From the NCBI RefSeq assembly GCF_022699665.1, contig NZ_JALDNB010000002.1, forward strand, positions 620,001 through 684,000: a stretch of 64,000 bases of DNA, written 5' to 3'. A model generated the notes under the pieces. The model was not told the origin of the DNA and did not search any database. It saw only the letters and a list, made by a program, of their open reading frames with translations. Positions 16,561 to 25,165 of this stretch are shown piece by piece (the stretch's first letter is position 1; each line of letters starts with the position of its first letter). The position numbers and the translations under genes are program-made. Origin of the DNA: Chryseobacterium aahli. Lineage in GTDB: Bacteria; Bacteroidota; Bacteroidia; Flavobacteriales; Weeksellaceae.

Positions 16561-17412
16561 ATGAAATTAATAAAATTTGGAAAACTGGGACAGGAAAAAC
16601 CGGGAGTAATTATCGGCGAGAAAAGATATGATGTTTCTCATCTGGTAAAAGATTATGATGAAAACTTCTTTTCCGGTGACGCCATAGAAAATTTAAAATC
16701 TGAAATAAATACTCAGAATCTACCCGAAATTTCTCTTGATGAAAGATTAGGTACACCTCTGGCAAGACCATCCAAAATCATCTGTGTCGGACTGAATTAC
16801 AAAGATCACGCCGCTGAAACTAATGCTCAGATTCCACAGGAACCTATTTTGTTTTTTAAAGCTACCACCGCAATCGTAGGACCTAATGATGATTTAATTA
16901 TTCCTAAAACGAGTACAAAAACTGACTGGGAAGTTGAATTGGGTATCGTCATCGGAAAAAAAGCGAGCTATGTTTCTGAAGAAAATGCTATTGAACACGT
17001 TGCGGGTTACGTTTTGCACAACGATTATAGTGAAAGAGCCTTTCAGCTGGAAAGAAACGGACAGTGGGTAAAAGGAAAAAGCTGCGATACTTTTGCACCA
17101 ATTGGTCCTTTCATTGCGACGCCTGACGAAATTGAAGATGTTCATAATTTACGTTTGTGGTTGAAGGTCAACGGACAAATGCTGCAGGATGGAAATACTT
17201 CCAATCTGATTTTTGATGTTCCTTTTATCATAAGTTATATCACTCAGTTTATGACTTTGCTTCCGGGGGATGTGATCAGTACGGGAACGCCTGCCGGTGT
17301 TGGTTTGGGACAAAAACCTGAGCCATGGTATTTGAAACCAGGTGATGTGGTAGAATTGGGAATTGACGGGTTAGGAAGCAGTACACAAAAAGTAAAAGCT
17401 TACGGAGAATGA
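16561..17412 (+). CDS. FAH-family hydrolase, predicted 2,4-diketo-3-deoxy-L-fuconate hydrolase
   Basis: A 283-residue fumarylacetoacetate-hydrolase-family protein. Family blocks are CVGLNYKDHAAETN near residue 80, the metal-ligand region TDWEVELGIVIGKKA (Glu-x-Glu) near 121-135, HNDYSERAFQLE (Asp ligand region) and STGTPAGVGLGQKPEPWYLK. FAH-type enzymes cleave C-C bonds of diketo acids with Mg2+; in this operon the expected reaction gives pyruvate and L-lactate. The next gene starts inside its stop codon (4-nt overlap), so translation is coupled. Confidence 0.9.
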   Translation: MKLIKFGKLGQEKPGVIIGEKRYDVSHLVKDYDENFFSGDAIENLKSEINTQNLPEISLDERLGTPLARPSKIICVGLNYKDHAAETNAQIPQEPILFFKATTAIVGPNDDLIIPKTSTKTDWEVELGIVIGKKASYVSEENAIEHVAGYVLHNDYSERAFQLERNGQWVKGKSCDTFAPIGPFIATPDEIEDVHNLRLWLKVNGQMLQDGNTSNLIFDVPFIISYITQFMTLLPGDVISTGTPAGVGLGQKPEPWYLKPGDVVELGIDGLGSSTQKVKAYGE

Positions 17413-17738
17413 AAAAATTCTGTCTCGCTATCGATTTAATTGATGATTCTGAATTAATAGCGGAATACGAAAAGTATCACCAAAACGTTTGGCCTGAAGT
17501 GAAACAAAGTATTTTGGATTCAGGAATTACAAATATGGAGATTTATCGTGTTCAAAACCGATTATTTATGATTGTGGAAGCAGATGAAAATTTTTCTTTT
17601 GAAGCTAAAAATGAGACTGATAAAAATGACTTAAAAGTTCAGGAATGGGAAGAATTGATGTGGAAATTTCAAAAACAGTTACCCAATTCAAAGCATGATG
17701 AAAAGTGGCAGTTGATGGACAAAATATTTTCATTATAA
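17409..17738 (+). CDS. RhaM-type sugar mutarotase (L-fucose mutarotase)
   Basis: A 109-residue protein of the L-rhamnose mutarotase family (normally about 104 residues). Marks are the N-terminal Asp-rich strand LAIDLIDDSELIAEYEKYH, then NVWPEVKQSILDSGITNMEIYRV, RLFMIVEAD, and the C-terminal KWQLMDKIFSL. The enzyme interconverts sugar anomers after uptake; context makes L-fucose the likely substrate, as proposed for the homologue in the Campylobacter fucose locus. ATG overlaps the upstream FAH stop codon by 4 nt. Confidence 0.88.
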   Translation: MKKFCLAIDLIDDSELIAEYEKYHQNVWPEVKQSILDSGITNMEIYRVQNRLFMIVEADENFSFEAKNETDKNDLKVQEWEELMWKFQKQLPNSKHDEKWQLMDKIFSL

Positions 17739-17766
17739 ATTTCATTTCAGAAAAAAATAATTAAAT

Positions 17767-18591
17767 ATGATTATTGATTCTCACGCACATTTTTGGAAAT
17801 TTGATCCAGTTCGGGATGCTTGGATTACGAAAGATATGACAGTCATCCAGAAAGACTTTCTGCCGGAAGATTTTTCTTTATATTTAAATGAAAACAGAAT
17901 TGAAGGCTGCGTTGCCGTGCAAGCTGATCAAAGTAATGAAGAGACAGCTTTTTTGGTAAATTTAGCTAAAGAAAATCCTTTTATTAAAGGGGTTGTTGGT
18001 TGGATTGATTTAACTTCTGATAAACTTGAACAGTCACTTCAAAGCTATAAATCTGAAAAACTCATTAAAGGTTTCAGACATATCGCTGAAGGAGAAGAAA
18101 TCGGTTTTTTACTCCAAAAAAATGTACTCAACGGAATCGCTGCACTTCATCAATATGATTATACTTTCGATATTTTGTTGAGACAGGATCAGCTTTCTGA
18201 CGCTATAAAACTTTCGGAAAAATTGCCCGATCAACCATTTATTCTGGATCATTGCGGAAAACCGGATCTTAAAACAAAAGACTTAAAAAACTGGAAATCT
18301 AACATTTCTGAAATTGCGAAAAATCCAAACATTTATTGTAAAGTTTCGGGACTTTTAACACAAGGAAATTGGGACAATATTGATGAAAAAGCAATTTTTG
18401 AAATTTTGGATTTTATTTTTTCACAATTTGGAATTAAGCGTGTCGTTTTCGGAAGTGACTGGCCTGTCATGTTATTAGGAGGAAATTATGCTTTGTGGCT
18501 GGAATTGATTTCAAAATATTTGACACAATTTTCAAAAGAAGAACAGAAACTTTTTTTCTCCGGAAATGCTGTTAAATTTTACAATTTATAA
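17767..18591 (+). CDS. Amidohydrolase, predicted L-fuconolactonase
   Basis: A 274-residue amidohydrolase-2 TIM-barrel protein. It has HAHFWKF at residues 6-12 (the HxH metal motif), FILDHCGKPDLK, and FGSDWPVMLLGG near the C-terminus with the metal-ligand Asp. Proteins of this group open aldonolactones; here L-fucono-1,5-lactone to L-fuconate is expected from the operon context. It follows the mutarotase gene by 28 bp and is followed by a repeat of about 200 bp before the last SDR gene. Confidence 0.9.
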   Translation: MIIDSHAHFWKFDPVRDAWITKDMTVIQKDFLPEDFSLYLNENRIEGCVAVQADQSNEETAFLVNLAKENPFIKGVVGWIDLTSDKLEQSLQSYKSEKLIKGFRHIAEGEEIGFLLQKNVLNGIAALHQYDYTFDILLRQDQLSDAIKLSEKLPDQPFILDHCGKPDLKTKDLKNWKSNISEIAKNPNIYCKVSGLLTQGNWDNIDEKAIFEILDFIFSQFGIKRVVFGSDWPVMLLGGNYALWLELISKYLTQFSKEEQKLFFSGNAVKFYNL

Positions 18592-18702
18592 TTTTTTATT
18601 ACCGCAAAAGTGACAAAAGATTAACATATTAGTTATTTTAAGTTTATCATTAGAGCGCTAATAAGAGTACATAAGTTTTAAAAACATTTCGTGTTCTTTG
18701 CT

Positions 18703-18774
18703 GAGTGAAACGCCTTCGCGAACGAAAAATATGCAGAACAATATTAAAAAAATCTTTGCGCTCTTTGCGTTTAA
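18703..18774. repeat. Interspersed repeat, CTTTGCG family, copy 2
   Basis: GAGTGAAACGCCTTCGCGAAC is followed about 35 bp later by AATCTTTGCGCTCTTTGCG and TTTAAAG. The same blocks in the same order occur at 15495-15560 and 51784-51853. It occupies the spacer between the lactonase and the last SDR gene. Confidence 0.65.
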
Positions 18775-18794
18775 AGAAAACATAACCCAAAATT

Positions 18795-19577
18795 ATGAAC
18801 CTAAATCTTGACCATAAAATAATCATCGTAAGCGGCGGTGCAAAAGGCATCGGAAATGCTATTGCGAAAATTTTAGCCGAAGAAAATGCATTGCCGATAA
18901 TCATTGGCAGAAACGAAGACGATAACAAAAAAGCCATTCAGGAAATTCAGGATCTTGGAGGAAAAGCTGACTTTGTTACCGCCGAACTTTCCCAACCCGA
19001 AGAATGCAAAAAAGCCATTAGTGAAGTTGTAAAAAAATATGGAAAAATCGATGGTATTGTCAATAATGCTGGTGTAAATGATGGTGTTGGGCTGGAAAAT
19101 GGTTCGTATGAAGGATTCATGGCATCATATCACAAAAATTTGGTGCATTATTATCTTTTGGTGCACCATGCACTTCCCTATCTTAAAGAAAGCAAAGGTT
19201 CCATTGTAAATATCGGCAGCAAGACCGCAGAAACCGGACAAGGCGGAACGTCAGGCTATGCCGCCGCAAATGGTGCAAGAAATGCTTTGACAAGAGAATG
19301 GGCGGTAGAACTTTTGCCTTACAGTATTCGTGTAAATGCTATTATCGTTGCTGAAGCTTGGACACCGCTTTACCAATCATGGATTTCTACTTTTGAAAAC
19401 CCTGAGGAAAAACTAAAAAGTATTACTTCAAAAATCCCTTTTGAAAACCGCATGACGACCTCAGAGGAAATTGCTAATATGGCTGCGTTCCTTTTATCAG
19501 AAAGATCTTCGCATACAACTGGTCAATTGATTCATGTAGATGGTGGATATGTGCATTTGGATAGAAGTTTGGGGTAA
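18795..19577 (+). CDS. SDR-family oxidoreductase, predicted L-fucose dehydrogenase, atypical active site
   Basis: A 260-residue SDR with cofactor motif SGGAKGIG (residues 13-20), NNAG (90-93), the helix-4 Asn115, Ser142 and Tyr155. The catalytic Lys expected four residues after Tyr is Asn159 (GYAAANGARNAL). The family otherwise looks intact, including TREWAVELLPYSIRVNAI and the HVDGGYVHLDRS end. By elimination in the operon it should oxidise L-fucose to its lactone. The Asn replacement either reflects a subfamily with altered chemistry or loss of activity. It ends the operon. Confidence 0.85.
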   Translation: MNLNLDHKIIIVSGGAKGIGNAIAKILAEENALPIIIGRNEDDNKKAIQEIQDLGGKADFVTAELSQPEECKKAISEVVKKYGKIDGIVNNAGVNDGVGLENGSYEGFMASYHKNLVHYYLLVHHALPYLKESKGSIVNIGSKTAETGQGGTSGYAAANGARNALTREWAVELLPYSIRVNAIIVAEAWTPLYQSWISTFENPEEKLKSITSKIPFENRMTTSEEIANMAAFLLSERSSHTTGQLIHVDGGYVHLDRSLG

Positions 19578-19709
19578 ATCACGAGAATTAAATGTTTAAG
19601 ATTTTTAAGAATCAATATCGATTGCTTTTTTCCAGCAGGAATAAATTTTTAAACACATAATTTTCAAAAGAAAATACTGAATATTCCATTTAATTCTTAA
19701 ATTTGACCA

Positions 19710-20174
19710 ATGCAAAAGAATCTTTATCTCATCATTATATCATTTTGTCTTGTGAGTTGCTACACCTATCAGGTTAAAAAACAAGCGGATACAACAACCG
19801 ACAATAAACAAGACTCCAAAAAGAGTGTAACTCTTGCTGATAATACTCCTATGCAAGCGAAAAATACAACAGCTGCATCCCAAAGTCTGAGTCAACAACA
19901 AATGTCTGTTAATATTCAGGAGAAACTTGCACCTAATAAAAATGTTAGAATTGACGTTGATGGCAAGACCTATAAAATAATAGTTGACAAATGGGAAAAT
20001 GACAGTCTGGTTGCACACGCGGTTCATAATCCTAAAAAAATTCTGAAATTCCATAAGAATCAGATCAATAGTGAGAAAATTGCTGAAAAACGCTTTTCAC
20101 AACCCATCGCTGATATTATTACTGTTGCTGCTTATGCCGGCATTGGTATTTTAATCTATTCTCTTGTCAAATAA
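19710..20174 (+). CDS. Hypothetical lipoprotein, 154 aa
   Basis: A small protein with a lipobox-type signal sequence (IIISFCLVSC, predicted lipidated Cys17), a linker rich in Thr, Gln and Ser (about 24-75), a compact domain with VRIDVDGKTYKIIVDKWEND, and a C-terminal membrane helix ITVAAYAGIGILIYSLVK. The two membrane anchors are unusual together. I do not recognise a family. It follows the fucose operon by 132 bp and may be transcribed separately. Confidence 0.75.
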   Translation: MQKNLYLIIISFCLVSCYTYQVKKQADTTTDNKQDSKKSVTLADNTPMQAKNTTAASQSLSQQQMSVNIQEKLAPNKNVRIDVDGKTYKIIVDKWENDSLVAHAVHNPKKILKFHKNQINSEKIAEKRFSQPIADIITVAAYAGIGILIYSLVK

Positions 20175-20273
20175 TTTTTTAAATTTTTCAATTATTTAAT
20201 CCTGAATATGTTACAATTACATTTTTACCATCGAGATTTTCTTTCGGTAAATTTTTGATTAAAATTAATTCCC

Positions 20274-20392
20274 AAAACTTGCGCGAATTTAGTGTTGATT
20301 CTTCCACTTAATATTCGTGTCGCGCTTCGGACAGTGAGAGTTTTTTAACGGATTAATTATCAATTTTCTTAACGCTCCATTTTCCTATGTCG
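20274..20392. repeat. Interspersed repeat, TCGCGCTTCG/AACGCTCCATTTTCC family, copy 1
   Basis: Ordered blocks AAAACTTGCGCGAA, TATTCGTGTCGCGCTTCGGA (20-nt part), TTTTCTTAACGCTCCATTTT and CCTATGTCG match those at 38788-38907 (AAAACTTGCTCGAA, TCTCGCGCTTCGAACAG, TTTTTCTTAACGCTCCATTT, CCTAAGTCG). It lies between the convergent lipoprotein and amidohydrolase genes. Confidence 0.75.
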
Positions 20393-20416
20393 TAAAACAA
20401 AAGAGATACAAGTCGC

Positions 20417-22063
20417 TTATTTCCAATTATTAAGATATCTTTTCAGAAACCTTTTGCCATTTTCAACTAAAAATTTTTCCACACAAATAATAAGATAATT
20501 TTCATCAATGGATTCAGAATTTTTGTTTTTAAAAACCCTGATATCTTTTAAAATTTCTAATCTTTTATCTACAATCGGTAAATAGACCAACAAATCATCT
20601 CTAAGTTTTTCCAGACTTGTAACATCATTGTAAGGATTGATAGGATTGATAAGACCATCATAATCTGATCCTATACAGATATGATCCCACGGACTACGCT
20701 CGCCAATCCAATTCATTTCGGAATATCCTAAACGCACTGCATACAAAATATGAGCACAGAGTAAATAAATATGTCGCACCTGCCGATCTGTTTTATGCTT
20801 GGTAGTAAATGCTTCTTCCAGATCATAAGTTCCGTTTTTAAACCATTTTTCCCATTCATAAAGAGGTATTGCCTCCGCATCTTTGAAATATTCCGGTCTT
20901 GAACCATCTAACATTCCTTTTGCAGAGCCCAAAATTCGCTGATCCATCGAAATTCCGATCAGACCGTTACTCTTCATAATTTCTATGATTTCTTCATCAA
21001 AAAGATTGATTGTCCAAGGGTTTGCAAAAATTTTGTTATTCAGCAAAAAATCGGTTTTACCAATCATCCTGTTTTTTGCCTGAATTTCGGGAATAGTTTT
21101 ACCATGATCATATTTTATCGCTGAACGGTAATTTTTTTGCTCTAAAAAATTCTGTAATGAACAGAAAGTAAATCCTGTATGAGATGAGATGATGGGTAAA
21201 CGAAGAGTTTCCGGGTGTTCTTCTCCCAACTCCTCGCGGAATTGATAGAATTTGTGTCTGGAAAATACACTCATATGCTTCACATCGATCAATGTGGGGT
21301 AAGGATGCAGAAAGACTGACCGAATAAAGTCTTTTCCTTTTTCTGAAATACCATACCCTGATTTTGGTATAAAATCATTACTTCGAAATGCAATTTGTGC
21401 AGTATCATTAAGCGCCTGTGCAAAACCACACATTAACTGCTCGGGAATTTCGCTGAGATGAACCAGATTAATACTAAAAAGATCAACATTATTCTTGTCA
21501 TCCTGAATTTCACGGTAACATTTACCAGGATCGGTAACTGCAGAAGTATCACGAATTGTAACATCAGAAAAATTATGCGCTCCCTCTACCGAAAATGCAA
21601 GATAAGTAAATTGCGGATCGGCGAAGATATCTTCAGATAATAGTTTTTTTCTGCTTATAAATTTAATCTTAAAATCATTTTCTAACGTTTTGAAATTAGA
21701 ATTATAGTAAGCAATCTCTTCCTTAAAAAGACCAAAATATGAAGTCTGTTTGTTCTTCACACGGTCAATAAAGCTCCAATTGATTGGTAAATTTGATGAG
21801 CTAAAGCCTTTGAATAGGCCATTTATATTTTCTGCAAAAGCATACTCCATAGCCATAATTGCAGTAACTCCGTATCCTAAAGGACTATTTTTCACCATGC
21901 TTGGTGAAGACTGGCTGTCAAATGCGTTGCCCATGAATTCATCTATAACGCTCATTATACCTTTAGTCTTAAAATCGGAGGTAAGCGGGAGACGGCTGGA
22001 ATCTTTTTTACTTATTAAATGCTTAAATAATAAATGAAAATGGAAGTCAAATATATTTTTCAT
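20417..22063 (-). CDS. Amidohydrolase / M19-like metalloprotein, 548 aa
   Basis: A 548-residue protein with the scattered metal-ligand pattern of the amidohydrolase TIM barrel: His8-x-His10 (FDFHFH), Glu160 (SVEGAH), His263 (LIDVKHMS), His295 (IISSHTGF) and Asp467 (GSDYDG). Order and local sequence resemble M19 membrane dipeptidases (H-x-D, E, H in LSH, SHS, GSDFDG) but the protein is about 150-200 residues longer than usual and has no signal peptide, so it is probably cytoplasmic. It starts 15 bp after the trypsin/subtilisin fusion gene and is co-transcribed with it. Substrate unknown; a peptide or cyclic amide is plausible. Confidence 0.75.
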   Translation of the reverse strand: MKNIFDFHFHLLFKHLISKKDSSRLPLTSDFKTKGIMSVIDEFMGNAFDSQSSPSMVKNSPLGYGVTAIMAMEYAFAENINGLFKGFSSSNLPINWSFIDRVKNKQTSYFGLFKEEIAYYNSNFKTLENDFKIKFISRKKLLSEDIFADPQFTYLAFSVEGAHNFSDVTIRDTSAVTDPGKCYREIQDDKNNVDLFSINLVHLSEIPEQLMCGFAQALNDTAQIAFRSNDFIPKSGYGISEKGKDFIRSVFLHPYPTLIDVKHMSVFSRHKFYQFREELGEEHPETLRLPIISSHTGFTFCSLQNFLEQKNYRSAIKYDHGKTIPEIQAKNRMIGKTDFLLNNKIFANPWTINLFDEEIIEIMKSNGLIGISMDQRILGSAKGMLDGSRPEYFKDAEAIPLYEWEKWFKNGTYDLEEAFTTKHKTDRQVRHIYLLCAHILYAVRLGYSEMNWIGERSPWDHICIGSDYDGLINPINPYNDVTSLEKLRDDLLVYLPIVDKRLEILKDIRVFKNKNSESIDENYLIICVEKFLVENGKRFLKRYLNNWK

Positions 22064-22078
22064 AGCTGTTTTTTTAGA

Positions 22079-24826
22079 TTAAAGTACCTGCTGTCTCATC
22101 TGATTGAAAATTTCTAAGGATTGATCTTTATTTACATCTATCATGCTTTCAAAAGATGACCTCTCAAATGTTGTATTCTGCTCTAACATTCTTTTTGCAT
22201 GATCAGACATTTCGTGAGTTTCTGTCTGCAAACTTTCCTCATTTGTAATCGTTTTACGAATACCGCGCAGTATACCATTCCATAGCATTTTTAGACTTTC
22301 GCCAACAGTCCTGAATCCCATAGCAACTTTACTTATATCTTCATCTTTATAAGCATTTTCAAGGTTTTTCAAATCCGGAACTTGAGTCTTTAACAGCTGG
22401 TCGATATCTAAAATACCTGCTCCAAAATTACTCGGAAGATTATGTTTAGTTCTCGCAGAACTACGTAAGCTTGTTCTGAAAGCCTCTACAACCTGATAGC
22501 CATGATAAGCTGATAGCTTTTGTTTGTTTTTGTGCAGCCATAGTACTGCTGCAGATGAAACATGAGGAGTAGCATAACTTGTACCGTGACCATAACCCAT
22601 CCCGTATCGGAATAATCCTGATTTTTCTTTCAAAAATTTCGGTACATAAACATGCATTCCCGGCGCAGTAATATCTACAGTTTTCCCGCGAGATGATCCT
22701 TTCCATTCCATATCATCGGGATTAGATGCAGCTACAGCGATTGTTCCGGGATGAACTGCTGGAGCAACGACTTCTTTTACTTCGTTTCCTGCAGCGCAAC
22801 ACCAAATAATTCCTTTTTCATATACTTTTTTTGCAAGGTTATAAGTAGTCATTGTCGGTGGCAATCCCATACTTGTAGTAATTACTTTTGCATCAGAAGC
22901 AATTGCGGCATCAACAGCTTTCGCAAGTTCAGACTGTCTTCCTATAATTAAAACATCTTTCGCTACACGATAAGGGATCAGTTTCACACCATTCTGCTGC
23001 AATAATCCCCAATTACCATTGCCTTCTGCATCAGAAAACTGGTTTCCGATGATTATACTTCCTGTTCTTGCTCCATGACCGTAATCAGCCAGAGAAATTA
23101 ATTTATTATTTTCATCTTCTCTGGAGTTATCATCATTATTTACAAAGTCGTAATCGTCCATAAGATTAAAGCAGTTGTCATTTTTCGGATGATGAGAGTA
23201 GCCTGTATCAAACTGAACTATTTTTATGGTATTATTTATATTATCTTTAATTCCTCCACTATAGTTGACGGCCTTCCAATTCCATTGTCTGTATTCTGCT
23301 TCAGTTTTTCCTTTCACGTATTTACTTGTATTATTATAAAGTCCAAGAAAATATTTTTCATTATTAAAATCTTTTGAAGAATCAGAACTTTCAAAGCTTT
23401 TAAACTGATTTTCATTGGTGACTTCCATATTCAGATAAATTTCACTGTCGTATTCTGCATGCATAATGCCTCCTATTGCCAATAACTCTCTTGCAAATTC
23501 GTTTGGATTTTTGTTTTTTGGTGAAATATTTAAAACATACAGTTCCTCTTCATTTTCTTTGGCAGAAACCGGTGTCGCTAAATACAACTCAAAGTTTCTT
23601 CCATAATTAAGCACAAGTTCCGATTCTATTCTTTCGAAATTTCCAGGAGTATTTTTTGCTAATATTATGAATGGTAATTTTTCGTTATTTAAAGTAGTTT
23701 CTGACGTTTTCGTAACAGTTTCAGAATTGGTTTCTGTTGTTTCTGGTTCTTTGGATTTTTTTGGGGTTAAAAAAAATTCAGGTTGATTTGCTACGGTTTC
23801 TTTCAGTTCTTTTTTGTTTTTATTAGTTCTTGAAAGAATTTCATTTTTCTTAGCATTTTGTGCCTCATCTGTGAAAGTTTTTTTCTGAAGGATTTCCAAA
23901 ATTCTGCTTATTCTAATACCTGCATTGCCTAACCATTCTATATCTTCATCTGGTGTTTGTGATGTGGCAATTGTACCAGATTTGGTAAGCGGGTTGCCAT
24001 TTTTATCCATTTTTGGAACACCTGTCTGATGTAAAGCAATAACTTCACAAGTACCTAATGCTATTACGGCAGATCCCGAAGTTCCTGGCAAAGTATCGGT
24101 TTCATAAATAATCTGATCTTCATTTTCTGAAAAAAAGGAATTATTGTTGAGTGTTGTTTTCTTTGGAAGACCATTAGGATGTTGAATAATGATGCATGAT
24201 TCACCTTTAATAATTTTTCCGATGTTCCCGTCCAGCTTCAAAGAAGGTATATCTTGTAAGTTCTGATCTTTTTGATTGGCTGCTTCTAATGCCACCATTG
24301 TAAAGTCTAATCCTGAAAACTCATCATCAATACTTTTTTTCATACTAGACGTAAAAAAGAATATTTCCGGTTCTAATCTAAACTGCATGGGATTTAAAAT
24401 TCTGCCTTCTTCATCTATTTCATAAAAAAACTCAGCCTTTATATTTAAGCATGTATCAATATCAGGAATGACGTGATTATTAGTCACCAAAATATTTTGA
24501 TTGATTAAAAATCCTGTTCCAATAGGTTTGCTATTGATAAGAATTCTACAAACAGATTTTGAAATCTGTATGATTTTGACAAGACTGGAAATATCTACAA
24601 GATCATTTTCTTTCAAAACACGCTCAATTCCCAATTCAAAATTGATATTTTCACGAGCAACTCTGGTTTCCATACGCTCCTGATTGTCTTCCAAATCTGA
24701 AAGTGGCTGGTGACTTGCGCGTACCTCTTCCAATTTATTTTGATCTTTAATAATTTGATCATATTCATTGATTAGTTTATCAACAATGATCGCTTTTGAT
24801 TCTGCAGCACTAAAAAGATTAAACAT
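22079..24826 (-). CDS. Trypsin-like plus subtilisin-like dual protease, 915 aa
   Basis: The N-terminal part has a helical region (residues 1-90, with KENDLVDISSLVKIIQISKS) followed by a trypsin-like domain: His118 (LVTNNHV), Asp174 (SGLDF), Ser250 (PGTSGSA). After a low-complexity linker (340-385) and a beta-rich region (385-475) comes a subtilase domain: Asp540 (VQFDTG), His584 (YGHGARTGS), oxyanion Asn681 (AAGNE), Ser750 (GHGTSYATP). A helical tail to 915 may bind a partner. No signal peptide is visible. Both catalytic triads are complete. Trypsin domains with N-terminal regions of this kind occur in bacterial conflict proteins, so an effector or processing role is possible but unproven. 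Confidence 0.87.
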   Translation of the reverse strand: MFNLFSAAESKAIIVDKLINEYDQIIKDQNKLEEVRASHQPLSDLEDNQERMETRVARENINFELGIERVLKENDLVDISSLVKIIQISKSVCRILINSKPIGTGFLINQNILVTNNHVIPDIDTCLNIKAEFFYEIDEEGRILNPMQFRLEPEIFFFTSSMKKSIDDEFSGLDFTMVALEAANQKDQNLQDIPSLKLDGNIGKIIKGESCIIIQHPNGLPKKTTLNNNSFFSENEDQIIYETDTLPGTSGSAVIALGTCEVIALHQTGVPKMDKNGNPLTKSGTIATSQTPDEDIEWLGNAGIRISRILEILQKKTFTDEAQNAKKNEILSRTNKNKKELKETVANQPEFFLTPKKSKEPETTETNSETVTKTSETTLNNEKLPFIILAKNTPGNFERIESELVLNYGRNFELYLATPVSAKENEEELYVLNISPKNKNPNEFARELLAIGGIMHAEYDSEIYLNMEVTNENQFKSFESSDSSKDFNNEKYFLGLYNNTSKYVKGKTEAEYRQWNWKAVNYSGGIKDNINNTIKIVQFDTGYSHHPKNDNCFNLMDDYDFVNNDDNSREDENNKLISLADYGHGARTGSIIIGNQFSDAEGNGNWGLLQQNGVKLIPYRVAKDVLIIGRQSELAKAVDAAIASDAKVITTSMGLPPTMTTYNLAKKVYEKGIIWCCAAGNEVKEVVAPAVHPGTIAVAASNPDDMEWKGSSRGKTVDITAPGMHVYVPKFLKEKSGLFRYGMGYGHGTSYATPHVSSAAVLWLHKNKQKLSAYHGYQVVEAFRTSLRSSARTKHNLPSNFGAGILDIDQLLKTQVPDLKNLENAYKDEDISKVAMGFRTVGESLKMLWNGILRGIRKTITNEESLQTETHEMSDHAKRMLEQNTTFERSSFESMIDVNKDQSLEIFNQMRQQVL

Positions 24827-25165
24827 GGTATAAAGTTTTTGGTTAAATCATATACATAAACCTGAAAACAAAATCTTTCATAAGAAAAGATTAAACTGCA
24901 ACCACAGTAATTGATTTTTCAGGAGAGAAGTTTTTCATGGTTAGCTTTAAAAAAAGAATATCAATATAAATTCAAAATCAATCTATGAATTTATATTATC
25001 TTTTACTCAAAGTTAAGGCAAAACAGAACAAAAAAAGTAACCCATTTGGGTGATATTTTTATGAATTAAATATCAAATCTGAAATTATATTCAAGACAAG
25101 TTTTATGATAGAAAAATCCCCGCAAGAAAACTTACGGGGATGAAATTTATATTTTAATTTCGAAA
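24827..25165 (-). promoter_or_regulatory. Upstream region of the dual-protease cassette
   Basis: This 339-bp spacer has no gene. On the minus strand TAACTTTG (25015-25008) fits the -7 element; no good -33 element is spaced before it. Just upstream is the palindrome ACCCATTTGGGT (25040-25051), positioned like an activator site. The carB terminator lies at its right side. Confidence 0.4.
25117..25140 (-). terminator. Terminator of the car operon
   Basis: Stem TCCCCGCAAG (25117-25126) / CTTACGGGGA (25131-25140), loop AAAA; on the minus strand the one mismatch becomes a U-G pair and the stem is followed by TTTTTC. It lies about 25 bp beyond the carB stop. Confidence 0.88.
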
